Shown here: positions 38,201-50,800 of the stretch, one piece after another
Layout: each line of letters begins with the position of its first letter
Position numbering within the stretch: the first letter of the stretch is position 1
Assembly: GCA_008921705.1 (NCBI GenBank)
Contig: VFFE01007016.1
Coordinates: 988,387 to 1,052,386 of the forward strand
DNA length: 64,000 nt
Reading direction: 5' to 3'
Source of the DNA: Burhinus oedicnemus
Lineage: Eukaryota; Chordata; Aves; Charadriiformes; Burhinidae
Program-made: the position numbers and the translations under genes
Notes under the pieces: model-generated
What the model was told of the DNA's origin: nothing
The model's input: only the letters and a program-made list of their open reading frames with translations
Database searches by the model: none

Positions 38201-40379
38201 ACAGTTCTCTATCATCCGCCATCTGCTTTTAAAGGGTCTTTTTTTCCCTTTTTTCCAGTGACTAATGGTGCATTTAACCCCAGAGAGCCTCTGATCTGAA
38301 CATCAGAAAGTTTCTGCAGCAGAGGAACAGAAAAAAGGAGGCGGGGGAGGGAGGGTGGATGAGCTTCCTGTTGTTCTAACTTGGCTGACTGGTAGGGTTC
38401 TCAAATCAAACTAGAAATCTCACCGCTTAAGGCAGCCAGCCACCACTTAGACCCTTGATACAGCTCCCAGACTTGCGTTATACTCTGGTTCAGTCTTGGG
38501 ACTGGAGCGGCATAGACCGAGGGAAGGAGCACTGCGCAGGGCTCGGGGAGCCAGACCGTGTCGTTGACCCGTGCGGACAAGCCACATCAGCTCTTTGTCC
38601 ACTTGCTCTATCCGTACAAAGATGTTAACAACACCTTTTTGATGAAAAGCAGTAGTTCCACAGATGAAAACTACAGGGATGGGAGGCCTTCTGTTTGCTT
38701 TTGCAGGCTGGGAGACAAAGATCAAAATTTACACTAGAAGGAGTTGGAGGAAAGTCTGTGAGAATGGCAGATTCTTCGGTGTTTGGGTCCAGGATCATCC
38801 CTGAGGGCTAGAGATAGTTTTGCAGAAATATCAAGTGTGATTTCTGAGAGCACGGCAGAATTCTGCAGTACCTGAAAGATACGGGAGGAAATGTCATGTC
38901 ATAGTCTTTCAGCACTGCGTTGGCTGAATTAGGTTTTCTGTTCAGGCAAGTGTCAGACAGAATGGTTACCCCAGTTCTTCCAGGTACTGTGTGGGCAGGA
39001 CTCCGGCACAGTGGTGCCGGTGTAACTCCTGCTATGCCAGGAGGGGTGTCCCGGGCAATGGCTCTACTGCCATCCAAACTGCCAGAGAGAAAGAACCATA
39101 TTCACTGTGCTTGAACCAAAAATCACACCGGGATTTGGTCTCCAAAGTCAAAAGGCACATTGCCTTGCTCCGCGGGAGAGCCTCCTCTTCCTCCTACAGA
39201 CAAGTCTGGTAAAGCACAAGGTTTTTCTGGAATTACGGTTTCAGTTTACACATTTTCCTTAATCTTTTGGTGCACTAGACCACTGCACAGAGCAGCGCTC
39301 TGATGAAGGATCTCGGGGCTACAAACCCTGAACCAGCCTGTGCGTTACATGGAGTGGAGAGCAAACAAGAACTCTGGAAACCGGGCAAGCAGGAGAAACG
39401 GGAAAAATGAAGTAACTTTTAAGACAGGAATCACAGTCTCTTCGTTGAATTCTTGTGTACCTTTTAATGGTGTGTAGCACAAAATAGTCCCATACTATTC
39501 TCAGAACTGAACGAGAGCAGGGGAGATAGTAACTGCACCAAAGGGGAACACATTTGATCGGCTTCACAGTATAAGCTGATTAATGCTGAATGACTCGGCA
39601 TACTCAGTTCAAATAATTGCAAATCCTAGAATGTTGCTCTCCCAGAAGTCCCAAACCCCTAAGTGTGTCTTGCTTTTCCAGTCTCCAGGGGACAGCATAA
39701 TAACTGCTGCTTAAACATCTCAGCCTTACGCCGTGCTCTAACCCTCGTGACAGCTCGGCGGTTCGCACAGCCCGGACCCTCAGCGCTGAACTCCGTCTGC
39801 CTGAGCAGCGTCTCTCTGACTTCGCCCTCGCTGCGGAGTTTTGGAACCCTAGGCCATGAAAAGAGCTTGGCATAAAAGAATACAGAAACCTCTAACAGGT
39901 TTGCAGGCACTTTTCCAGCTTTGGCAACTATTTCCACTTAAAGTTCACAGGCAAAAGTCTGCTTTGTGTGTGTTGCTACTCCCTGGCAAATTGTGCTGCC
40001 AGAGCTGTCTGCGCCGCAGACAGACCGATTGACAGCTTAGCCTCCAGCCAGAGTCCTCATTCAAAGGAATATCAAATTCTGTGTAATAAAGTTTGCATGA
40101 AATTTTTACCTGCAACAATTCCCCAATGTGCTGAACTGCATGATACTGACTTACATAATACATCATTTTAGCAGCAGACTTAAACAAAATGCAAAGCCAC
40201 ATTCAGTTTAATTTTTTTCTCGTGATCATAGCCATTATACCACATCTGATAGCTATAAGCCATTACTTCCATTATTTTGCAGTATGTAAACATCAAACAA
40301 AAGATTTTCTTCTACAAGTGTTTCAATCAAATCAAATGTTTAAAGATAGACTTTTAAAAATATTTCGATTATAAAAATG

Positions 40380-40650
40380 AAAAATATTAAAACCAAAAAA
40401 TGTTTTAGGTAAAAGGTTGAAAGTATATGAAATATTGAAAAGGACTGCTTCGGTATTATTGAAATACTTTAAATTTTTAAAAAGTGAAATGTTAGAATGG
40501 AAACATTTCCATAGACAATTGATTTGTATGAAAACACATTTTCTAACAGAACCATATTCCATTGAAAAATTTTCCAATTGCATTTTCTAGTGGCCAATTT
40601 TTCAATGACATTTTCCAAAGAACAATCTACATCTGAAAATTTTTCAACAA
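40380..40650. repeat. AT-rich decayed interspersed repeat candidate
   Basis: A block of about 270 bases is built from recurring AAAATTTTC, GAAAATTTTTC, GGAAAAT and CATTTTC motifs in both orientations (for example GAAAAATTTTCCAATTG beside GGCCAATTTTTCAATG, and GAATGGAAACATTTCCAT). Such palindromic AT-rich texture resembles old DNA-transposon derivatives or MITE-like repeats. I cannot name the family. Confidence 0.35.
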
Positions 40651-43600
40651 GCTCTTGTGAGCTCTTAAAGAAAAGAAGAAGTAGTTTTCCAATAATAGAT
40701 TTCGAAAGGCAGGTATTATTCTACGCTTTACACCTTTTTACAGAAAAAGTAGCATACCAAATATAGGGCAATTGCTCGGACTTTCTGTTAACTCCTTTTT
40801 TAACTTAACATACAAATTGCTGAGAAGTGTTCCCAGACGTCAATTAAAAACCTTGAGTGATTTGATTGTAAAAAGGATTGATGTAACTGTTACTTACCTC
40901 AGACAGCCGTATACAGCTGCTTGCCAGACATGTCTCTGCCAGGCAGCTCGGTCCGAACTCCGCTGTCCGAGCACGGCATCCGGTCCAAACTCGGCTCCGC
41001 AGCTTGAGTTTTGCTCTTTATTAGACTGAGTTAGAGAATTTATCTGAATTTCAGTGGCACTTGCAAATCCAGTTATTGATCACAAATCTTACACCAAGTG
41101 CTGTCTAACAGTACAAAACCACCCACAGAACACTCCAACATAAAACTTGCCACATCTTTACACTCTGATGAGATCAGGCTGAGAGTCTGCTTCGGATTCA
41201 GCTGTGATACTGTTTGCAACAAACATTTACGGCATTTCCAATTCCCATTTTCTTTTCTAAATCATTGCCTCCAGTTCTTCAACCATACGATCGCTCCTGA
41301 AGCTGGCTGTGCCGAGGTGGGCATTTCTATATGTGACGGGGAGCCCGGGTTTGCGTATATTACGTGTATATGTGAGGAGGGAAGTGGTTGGAAGCTTAAA
41401 GCAATACCTCACAAGTGAGACTTAGCAGACTGAAAAATACTGCAGCGATCTACAGCCCAAGTTCCAAGGTTGCACTTCAAATCTGCCAGCTCGGGACTCG
41501 GAACCCACACTGACTCCAACACTCTGACACTCGGGGAAATCCACGGCCTCTTTTCAAGCCTGTAGATTTGAACGTATTTCAAAAGATGCAGAGGTTAATT
41601 TCTTCCAGTTTAGGTGGACAGCGTTTGGATCGAGATCCGCAGCACCTCCTCAGCTAGGGTAAAGGATAATGGCCCCTTTTGCTCTGTTGCCCTTCTGGGA
41701 ATGCGCTCCAGCTAGGGATTTGCTCTCTGAGTTCACATCCAGGAGTCAAGGGGGAAGACGGTTCTCAGTCCTTCTCCACTGAGTCGCAGAGAGACGAGGG
41801 TTACGCAGGCTACAGCACACAGCTCTGTCAGGGGACTTCACTTACCAGACTCTGGTTGCTTTGCGTCACGTGAGTGGACAAGCGCGATGCCTTATAGTGT
41901 CTGCAGAGCTGGGAATTTACAGGAGAGGTACTCGGATACCAAGAAGAAAATTCTGGTCCATATACTCACTCCTCTCTTGGTTCACAGAAATAATTAGATC
42001 TCTTGTTGTTCTCTGCCTCAGTCTCTCGTTCCACTTTTCCCGTAAGGTGGTTTAGCTGTCCTAAATTATAGATCAAAAAGCTAAATGCTAAAGGCCAGGC
42101 TAATTCTCTAATTTCTTTCTATAGTCCAAGAAAAAAACCCCAGACAGTTCAGAGGGCAATTCATCTCATCCTTAGATAGCCGTCTACAGTAAGTTAGACA
42201 AATAGCTCTTTGGAGGTGTATCTCCATTCATTGTAAAAGGAACCTCCTTTAGACTTTGGCATATACCTTTCCTTTGTCTAAAGTTAAGTGAGATAAATCA
42301 CATCCACAGCTGTTGTCTGTGTAAAGAGGGTTCAGAAATAAAGCTGTGGCGAGAGAAGAAGCTGCAGAAACACCCATGACAGTTTGAGATGCTTCACCCC
42401 CTCCGCCCCACTAGCCGTCTGTTCTAGCCATTCCACCAGATGTTACTGGTCCCGGCGGCACAGCCAGCGGGACGTGGACATCCTGTGGGTTCTGTCCAGC
42501 AGTCAGCTGGTTGCTCCTGAAGGGATCTGACGCTGACCTGGCTGAACTTTTTGCTGAAGCAGCTGACAAATGTTCTTACGGTCCCTCCCATTGCTCAGCC
42601 GTGGACTCAAAACTATCACAAGTGGGGCAGTAACAAACCGCAGGCAGCTGTTACACGGGGCTGCATTATCGGGACATTAGGAATGAATGCAAAATGCTCC
42701 TGAAAGGCTTAGCTTTTCCAGCTGATGCTTTCTTATTTCTGGTTGAGCTACAGATGATCTCTGAAGAATCATCCAATTTGTTCTATATATACCCCAGCTG
42801 GTTGTTATTTTTTGCCCTGGAGGGAGTTGCAAATTGTGTATGCAGCCTGTACTTTGTAAAGAGATGGCGAAATAGTAGCACAGTCCAAACAGATGGCATT
42901 GGGCAGGTAAAGAGCCATTCTCTGAGAAACGCTCGCTATGAACCGTCTTTCAAACATTAATAATTTGAGAAACGCAGCAGCAGCAAGTTAGATGTAAAGT
43001 GACATAAATGACTTCTAGAAGATACCGTTAGTTAAAAAATGATGCGCGTAAAAGAGCAGAGCAGAAAAGCACAATCACACAAGCCGACGTGAACTGGCCC
43101 AATCTACCTGAGAGACACCCACAACATCAGAAGCTCATTGCAAAGACAACCTAGCAGCTAATCTAGGGAGGGCAACCAGGCCAGATGCTTTGCTTGGATT
43201 CTGTTTGTCTTTTTATTGCCAGCTGCTGCACGCCAGACTGAAGCACCAAGATGGGGGACTTGGGATGAACACAGAAGCAAAGGTAAATTTGCATCTTAAA
43301 AGGGAGGGATATGGCAAGGAATGAAGGACCTAAGGATAACGGGATGTACAACTCTTCGTCTGCAGGTCAATTTTTATTGCATTTCAGATCAGCAGTTGTG
43401 CAAGTCATTATTATCTGGTCAGTTTTATTGAATCAATTTGGCAGTGTCAACACAGTGTCTAATGTATAGAGGAAAAATTTTAAAAGACTGAAGAGATTTA
43501 GGAGTCTGAGTCCCGCTCATTATCAGTGGAACTTAAACTCTCTGAGGAGTTAAGTGCTTTTGAAAATGGGATGTGGTCTTCTAAGTCTTGTACACGCTTG

Positions 43601-44278
43601 TGAAAACATTATCCTACTTGGCCACAGCACAGTGTGACGCTTGCTGGTCTCCTTGCTGTCAGTCATGGCAGAGAGGTCAAGGACCGAGTGGCTTGCAGCG
43701 ATTACTGGCTTATGAAATTCTCCTTTTCTTCTTCTCAGAACAGTCCCTCCTGTTGAGAGCAGGCATGTTGGCAGGCGATGATGTTGTAGAGAAATACAGA
43801 TTTCAGCAGAGAAACAGAGAAACGTGTTGTCTGGAGAAGGCACCATGGTATTTTCCATGAGTAAAAAAATGTTAAAAATTGAGAGATGTACAAATGAATA
43901 CAATGCAGAGTCAGGGATAAACTAAATGAAACACTGGCAGATCTGGAAAGATCTGATGTGCCACTGGGAGAGTGGAGTCTATTTTCCTGTGCCAGGACTA
44001 CAAAGGAAACCTGCAAAACTGTTAAATAAAACTGGTATTTAAAAAGGAAGGGAAAAACAGTGATTTTAATTAATGCCAGGAATAATAGCTATTTTCTTCC
44101 CTTCTGATTAAAATGGTTATGGAAAAACAGGGCTACAGAGCTGCTGTGGCCATCAGCGGTAGTGTTGCTGTTGCTACCAACCAGCCTTCAGCTTCCTTAA
44201 TTGGGTATGTTCAGAATCTCACCTCAGGGTGTGTGGGGGCATATCTCAATTCCACATCCTCTAGCCCAATCCCCATGC

Positions 44279-44284
44279 TTTATT
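44279..44284 (-). terminator. CARD11: Candidate CARD11 polyadenylation signal AATAAA
   Basis: This is the first canonical AATAAA hexamer downstream of the CARD11 stop on the minus strand, about 400 bases after it. GT-rich sequence does not clearly follow. Two more hexamers near 43.4 kb are alternative ends of a longer UTR. Confidence 0.45.
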
Positions 44285-44682
44285 CCTCTTAGAGTCCACT
44301 TATCTGGTCTCATCAGAAGTTTTCAATGAACCAAATGAGATCCATATTTTCAACATAATAAATTACCCCGAGCTCCCTCTCAAGATCTTTGTCCTTCTCA
44401 CGTATTAAACAGCTGCTGTCCCTTAAGAGATGCTGGTGGGTCAGAAGCTGTGGTGGTGGCTGTGGTCTGACCCACATCCTAGATCCCCAGCATCTAAGAC
44501 ATTGGCCATTCAACACAGCTCCGGTTCCATTCCATACATGCATTCTGCCAGCAGGAAGTCCCCAGCCAGCGTGGGTGAAACAGGAGTGAGCACTGAGCAC
44601 CTAATCAGAGAATTCTGCGAGGCCCTGCTCCACCTGGGTATGTCCTTTTGTCACCAAAGATCTCCATTTTACTTATTGTTTT
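44279..44682 (-). other. CARD11: CARD11 3' UTR (minimum extent)
   Basis: The sequence after the CARD11 stop runs at least to the first AATAAA on the minus strand. The true end is not certain, because further AATAAA hexamers occur downstream (43424-43429 and 43373-43378). No coding exon of another gene is seen here. Confidence 0.5.
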
Positions 44683-44887
44683 TTATAGCTGATCTTCATC
44701 TATCCAGATGGTTTTACGCTGCTCTTCTCCGATCCTGTCTTTTATTGTTCGAATAAGATCTTCAATACTGCTCCATGCATCTGCCTCTACAGAGGCATAA
44801 AGACATGGCAGTGCTTCCAGTTCTTTCTCCTTCAGACGGCACATACGTAAAAACTCATCTTCAGTCTCCGGCTTTGGCAATAGTTTC
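44683..44887 (-). CDS. CARD11: CARD11 terminal exon W19 (end of GUK-like domain, stop)
   Basis: 205 nt including the TAA. It reads [40 protein letters not shown] and ends [15 protein letters not shown]. The C-terminal IWxDEDQL is the family signature. Acceptor atacag. Confidence 0.97.
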
Positions 44888-47800
44888 CTGTATCAAATGA
44901 GCAGACCAAAAATAAGTGTCTTTCTTACATTTTAAATTAATCCTGTAGTCCCAGCTGTCCCGTCGAGAATTTATGTTCTACTGACTATATACAAGCAATA
45001 AAAGTGGAGGAGAATACAACTACTCCAGGTCTATCCTCCCCTTACCTCCATGCTGCCCCAAGGAAAAATATTTGCTATGGGGAAACAATTTAAGAGGATT
45101 GAATGCAGGGAGAGTGCAAGTGTTTACGACTCTTCCTCTTCTAGCTAGCATTACCTTAAAAAATGCTGTGGGAGTGCTGAGCACGGAGAAAACCACATAT
45201 TCTTCAGTCTCATCCTCCCACAATGCTCATTGCTACCACTGACACTGAAAGAGTGCTAGATTTGGGGAATTCCTGCTTTTTCCAGTTGTAAGATTTCAGG
45301 GAGGAGTCATGGGAGGAAACAGTGCACATAGAGGCACCAGATGAAGAGAGAAGAGGTTCTTTATTTCTCTCACCGAGAACATTATTGGACTCGAGAATTA
45401 CTCACTGAATAAGACAGAGTATCAAATATGCAAAAGGTTTGATTTGTTACCTGAACCTCTTGATGTTTTTCTCTGAGACTCTGATAAAGAGAACAATAGG
45501 ATATATCTTGGCTTTGATTAAATCCTTTGTGCAGCTTATTCCAGCTTCCAGGAGACAATGCTTGTTCTAAAAACAAAGTCATAACAGTGTCACAAAGGAA
45601 CGTTCACTGCTGTGGAATCTCGAGATAAAGGCATCCATACCTTATGGGGTCAGCTGAAAAGCTCTCTGTTTACCACTGTACCGATTTAAAACCTTTTAAT
45701 CAAATATACATTTAAAGTCCAAAGTCCTCCTTCTGGTTTACAACTAGTCAGTGAAATAACAGCTGAGCTTAATAGCTTTCTGAAAAGGTTTAAAATAGAA
45801 ATGGATTGATCTAAAGATGAAGAGTATGATAAAATACCAGTTTTACATATATACACAAACACGCTTGCTCTTTGTTCAGAGAGAACATCTAGTGCGACTA
45901 CTTGTGAGAGAAAGAAACATCACTTTAATTCTCCTTTTTTCCATGCTGTGCATCAAATCTACTCTACTTGATAGAAGATCTCTGTCTTTGACATTGTTAT
46001 CTTTGTACTGTACACCCCTGCGTCTGTGTTTCAGGCTATCCTTTCTTTTGTCTAGGTCCTTGTGTCTCTTACTCTCTCGCACATTCATGTATACTTATGA
46101 TAGAAAAAGGAACTGAATAAGGGATGGAGCATAGAAAATGAAAGGACATTTTCCTGCATCAATGTGGGTCATCACAGGGAATGAGTGAGAATATAAAAGG
46201 ATATGGCTGAGGAGGAAAAAGAAAAGGAAAAGCAAGAGCACAAATAAAAGCCATTTGGGAGAATAAATATAAATCTGAAATTGAAGGTGGGCAAGAGACA
46301 GAACGTGCAACTGTAAATTGGTCAAGAATTATTCAAGAAGAAACAGACATTGCAGACAGATTCACAGCCAGCCGATGGAAGGGGTACAGAGTACTCTAAG
46401 CACCTTGGCAGTGACAGCCTCGATATTGGCAGGTACAATACATTCATATGTGTTCAGATTCTTTTCCCTGCTGAAGATGATAGTCTCCGTTTTTTGCTTC
46501 CTTAAGAACTCTTCCTTTGTTACAATATCTGGAAAGAGATGTGGATGAGGACAAAGTCAAGATTACAACAACAGAACACCTAGAAAACTGTCCAACAGTA
46601 CTTCACGTAGGATGTAAGGATGATTCAGGGAAAGAAGACGAGCAATGAATTGTCTTAACAGCTGCCTCATTTCTTCCATTGAATTCAATTAAAGCCTAAT
46701 CTGATCACAGCTGAGCATCTCAGCTATATCCTGCACCAATGAGTCCTTGGGCAATTACCACAACACTATGAAGCCATTAAATTAAAACAGTAAATACAAT
46801 TCCAACACCTAATGTTATATAGTAACATTTCAGGGCCGGAGGATGCTGAGAAGTGCTAAAAAAAGAAGGTCTCTTCAGTATAGGCTCCTAAACCAAGGAT
46901 TTAGTGTTCCAACATTTGTGTTTAAAGTTTCAAAAAATTTGGCTTAGGTTGCAATGTGTGATACTGGCCCCCTTGTGAATTGCAGCTCTACATCAAAGCT
47001 TTTGTTTTATGTTGGAAGACGGGGGATATTTATTATAATACTTAACTTTTCAGTTTCTCTGGATAACTGTAAGACTGCATAGTATGCGGTGGGTATTCAA
47101 TATTAGTGTAAAAATGAAACGTCAGCTGTGTTTAATGCTGTGTTGTATACAATCCTGCCCTACAGCAATCACAGTACTGCGTATTGCTTTAATAGTAAAT
47201 ACTTAGCATGGAAGAAAATCAGTCTTCCGAGTAGATCAAATGCACAATCTTCACAGCCTTGGATGAGATAGAAACCTAAAGTCGCTCTAGGGAAGATATT
47301 CCTCATAATAGCAAATACTAGAAACAAATTAATCAAAATTTCACATTGCCTAGATATGCAGTATGCAAACAGTATGCAAACAGAAAGAGCACTCACAGCA
47401 TTTCAGTCTCTGAGGGGCATCCTAGCAACCACACAGCATACACATGGATAATATTCATAGACACAGAATCTCATAACCATGTGCACTGGCTGTCTCAAAA
47501 ACATTCAAATATCTCAGATATTCTCAAAAAGCAGGATTTATAGCTGCACATCATTCTGATGTGACTTGAAGTACCTCAAGCAACTATGACACGTGCGTGC
47601 CTCTACGTGTGCGTGCATATATATGTTCATATTTCCAACACTGAGGGTTAACAGTCATGGTCCGCTTTTATCCCATTACCTGGCTTGCATATGTTGAATT
47701 CCAGGGCACCTCCAGAGTTGAGAAGCTTCTGCACCAAGGTCTTGGCAAGCATGGTGGGAGTGAAAAGCACGGGGCGCCTGCGCTCACAGTGGATTGGTCT

Positions 47801-50800
47801 CACCAAGCTATAAGGGATCAGACTGAGCCTCTTATTGATTTCACTTTCGGAATCCAAATCTGAGTAAAGAACAAGACGTTTATCTTCTGGTTTCCTCTCC
47901 ATCAGTATTTGGAGAAAAAGAAGGAGAAATACATGAACCAGAAATGACATGGTTAGTCATACTGGTCCTCCTTTCTCTTTTGCCGGTGTTGTCTTTGCTA
48001 TATATCTAGTAGTATGACGTCCAGCCTAATACTAAATAATTCAAGTGCCTTTTGCTTTCAAGAGATTATTTCATAGTTTAACAGGACACCTGCTTGGAGA
48101 ATCTTTCTGGTCATTAGCTTGACGTGCTTTGAAGTAAATGTTTTTGGACAAAGAGCAAGAAAGCTCCTAGGAAGAAGTGCCAACCGAACAGGAAGTTTCA
48201 GTGTCCTCAACTTGCTCATGAAGGCTCAGTGCTCCAACCACTTTTAGCAAAATTAGTGTTTTGGTCACAAAGGCTGTTGAATTTTTGCACAGAGTGGGCC
48301 ACAGAAGCTAGTAATAGGAAAGAGCTATGACATTTTATCACAGGCATGCTGTTATGTAGGTGGCCTTTTTATCAGTGCCATGTGTGTAAAAGCTATTACT
48401 ATTTTATATCCATACCTTCCAGTTTATCAGGCAATGGCTTCTTTGCTTCAGATGAGGTCCGTGCCAGACCAGAGGGCCAGCCAGTGACGATACGGACGCG
48501 CTCATTGCTATTCATACGCTTATATTTGTTTTCAGACCTACTGACAAACTGAAAAGGTGAACAAAGAGATTTGACCCTCATTTCTTACATTCTTTATTCT
48601 CCCGTATATTCATCAGCCCACACTTGTTATCTCCGAGATCTGAATTACCTATGTCTCTCAAAGACAAGACTCCATGGATCTGTTGACTGAATTCTAAGGC
48701 TCTTTAAATATCATAGATCTGATTCAGAGCCTTTGTTAATCCCCTTTGAGATTTCTTATTTTGTTCTCTGCTCTTAGGCGGCGTGTTCTTTTTCTTTGCA
48801 GAGCTCCCTGCTATCACCAATACAAGCACCGATGTGTCCACAGCAGAGTAACATTCCCACCCTGAGTATTTGCACAAATGTATTACAGGTTATACCCAAA
48901 ACTCTGCCTCTTCTTTGCTGTACCAGAGAGACTTAAAACCTCCCAAAAGGCACATTTTTACACTGAGAAAGAGGTTTCATGCTTTCATTCCCCATCCACC
49001 CAACTATTCCTCTATCCAAATATTAATTCCTCCTCCTGTATTTTTGCTAACCTTCACAACCATCTTCCTCCACAAGACTTTTTTAGCTTTCACGCACACA
49101 CAGACTCTGTCACGCTCAGAGTCACTGACCTACAATTAAAGGACTACTTGCTGGTGGAACCTCATCTCACAGAGACTTGGGGATTTGGTCCAGCCCAATG
49201 GATTGGTCCTTATGCTTCAAGCGAAACACAGTTCAGCCTCTGATGGCAGACTTATCAGGCTACATTGGTAATGGAAGGCATACACTTAAAAATAAGCACC
49301 CCACATCACAAGAGCAGTTAGAAAACACAACCCATTCATCTTTTTCATATATTAAATCTCTTTTTGATAGGAAGAAATCCCAATACAACCTCTATACCTG
49401 AGGTGGGGCTGCTGGGGAAATTAGGATAGCCTGAGAATATCTGTTGTGAAAATCACTCTCTACAACTGCCTGAAGGAGGTTGTAGCCAGGTGGGGGTCGA
49501 TCTCTTCTCCCAAGTAATAAGCGATAGGACAAGAGGAAATGGCCTCAAGTTGCACCAGGGGAGGTTTAGGTTGGATATTAGGAAGAATCTCTTCACCAAA
49601 AGGGTTGTCAAACATTGGAATAGGCTGCCCAGGGAAGTGGTGGAGTCGCCATCCCTGGAGGTATTTAACAGACGGGCAGACGTGGTGCTGAGGGACATGG
49701 GTTAGTGGTGGTCTTGGCAGTGTTGGGTTGATGGTTGGACTCAATGATCTTAAAGGTCCCTTCCAACCTCCGTGATTCTATGATTCTATGATTCTATCCA
49801 CTATTTCAGACGTTGCATTGAGGATTTGAACTTTATTACCTGTAATATTTGGCCCAAAAGAAAGCTTGCTCTGGATAGGCGAGGGCTGGTTTTCGGGTCG
49901 TTCTGTGGGGCAGGTTCCTCTGGCTGCAATGTATTCTAGTAAAAAATAACACAGGATTTTTTCTTTCCCTCCCTCTTTTTTCGGTTTTTTGTTAGTGTTT
50001 TTTTTAAATCACAGCATTCCAGAAACAGAACAAGCAAAAGCAGATATTTTGTATTTCCAATAGAAGGGATAGTGCTTGATTCCTATCTATCCCAAATACG
50101 ATGTTCTAAGGAAACGGTAGCCATAGCATGGCCTACGCTGAGAAACACCGCTTCTGTTACTGCTCTCCACATTCCTTTCTTCACAGGAGACTGCTCTCCA
50201 CAGCTTATGAAAGAGGTAATTTCTGCACCAAGAAATAGCATGCAAAGCTTTTGCTTTCACTAACATCTCTGTCAGTCATCTCTGTCCCTTTGATCGGTGG
50301 GGACTGGAGTACAGAAGGAATGTGTGACACTTAATCCTGACTGAAATCAAATACAAGCACTGGCTACAGTGTCTCTGCAAATGTTAGAAGCATGTATGTC
50401 TCCCAAGCTCTAAAAATAACTTATGGTAACTAATACACCAGGAAGTTAGGTTTTAATTATGTAAAGATGGAATTCTTGGGTCTAAAGAAAGAAAAATCAA
50501 GTTACTCTCACCGAGTGAAAAGGGGAAATCGGCAGGGCTGTTGTGTGTGAAGACCTGATAATCCCACTTCTCTCCATAGCATGTAGCTTGGAAGAGATGG
50601 GTCTTTCTAATATGGGACAATGATAGCTCTGTGGATTAGATGCTTCTTCACAGTAGGTGAGAAATAATGCTGATTATTTCCTCCAAGGACACAGCTTCTT
50701 CCTCACGTGGATATGAAGATGCATTAGAGGCTTTCAGGCAGAGAAGAATGAAAAGGACTAACTAGGACACAGAAGAGGTATTAGACTTTAAAAGTGTACT

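Larger units (their letters stand above)
24770..44278. other. Intergenic region between GNA12 and CARD11
   Basis: About 19.5 kb contains no recognisable exon of a protein-coding gene on either strand. It holds one CR1 tail, a 19-bp minisatellite, a TG/CA tract, an AT-rich decayed repeat candidate, and AT-rich patches with homeodomain-like cores, each listed separately. The remaining sequence looks unique and featureless by eye. The open frames of 60-140 codons here show no family resemblance. Confidence 0.7.

Noticed and set aside
45020..45223. Open frame between CARD11 exons W18 and W19
   Set aside because: It does not match the family, and W18 joins W19 in phase without it; treated as intron.
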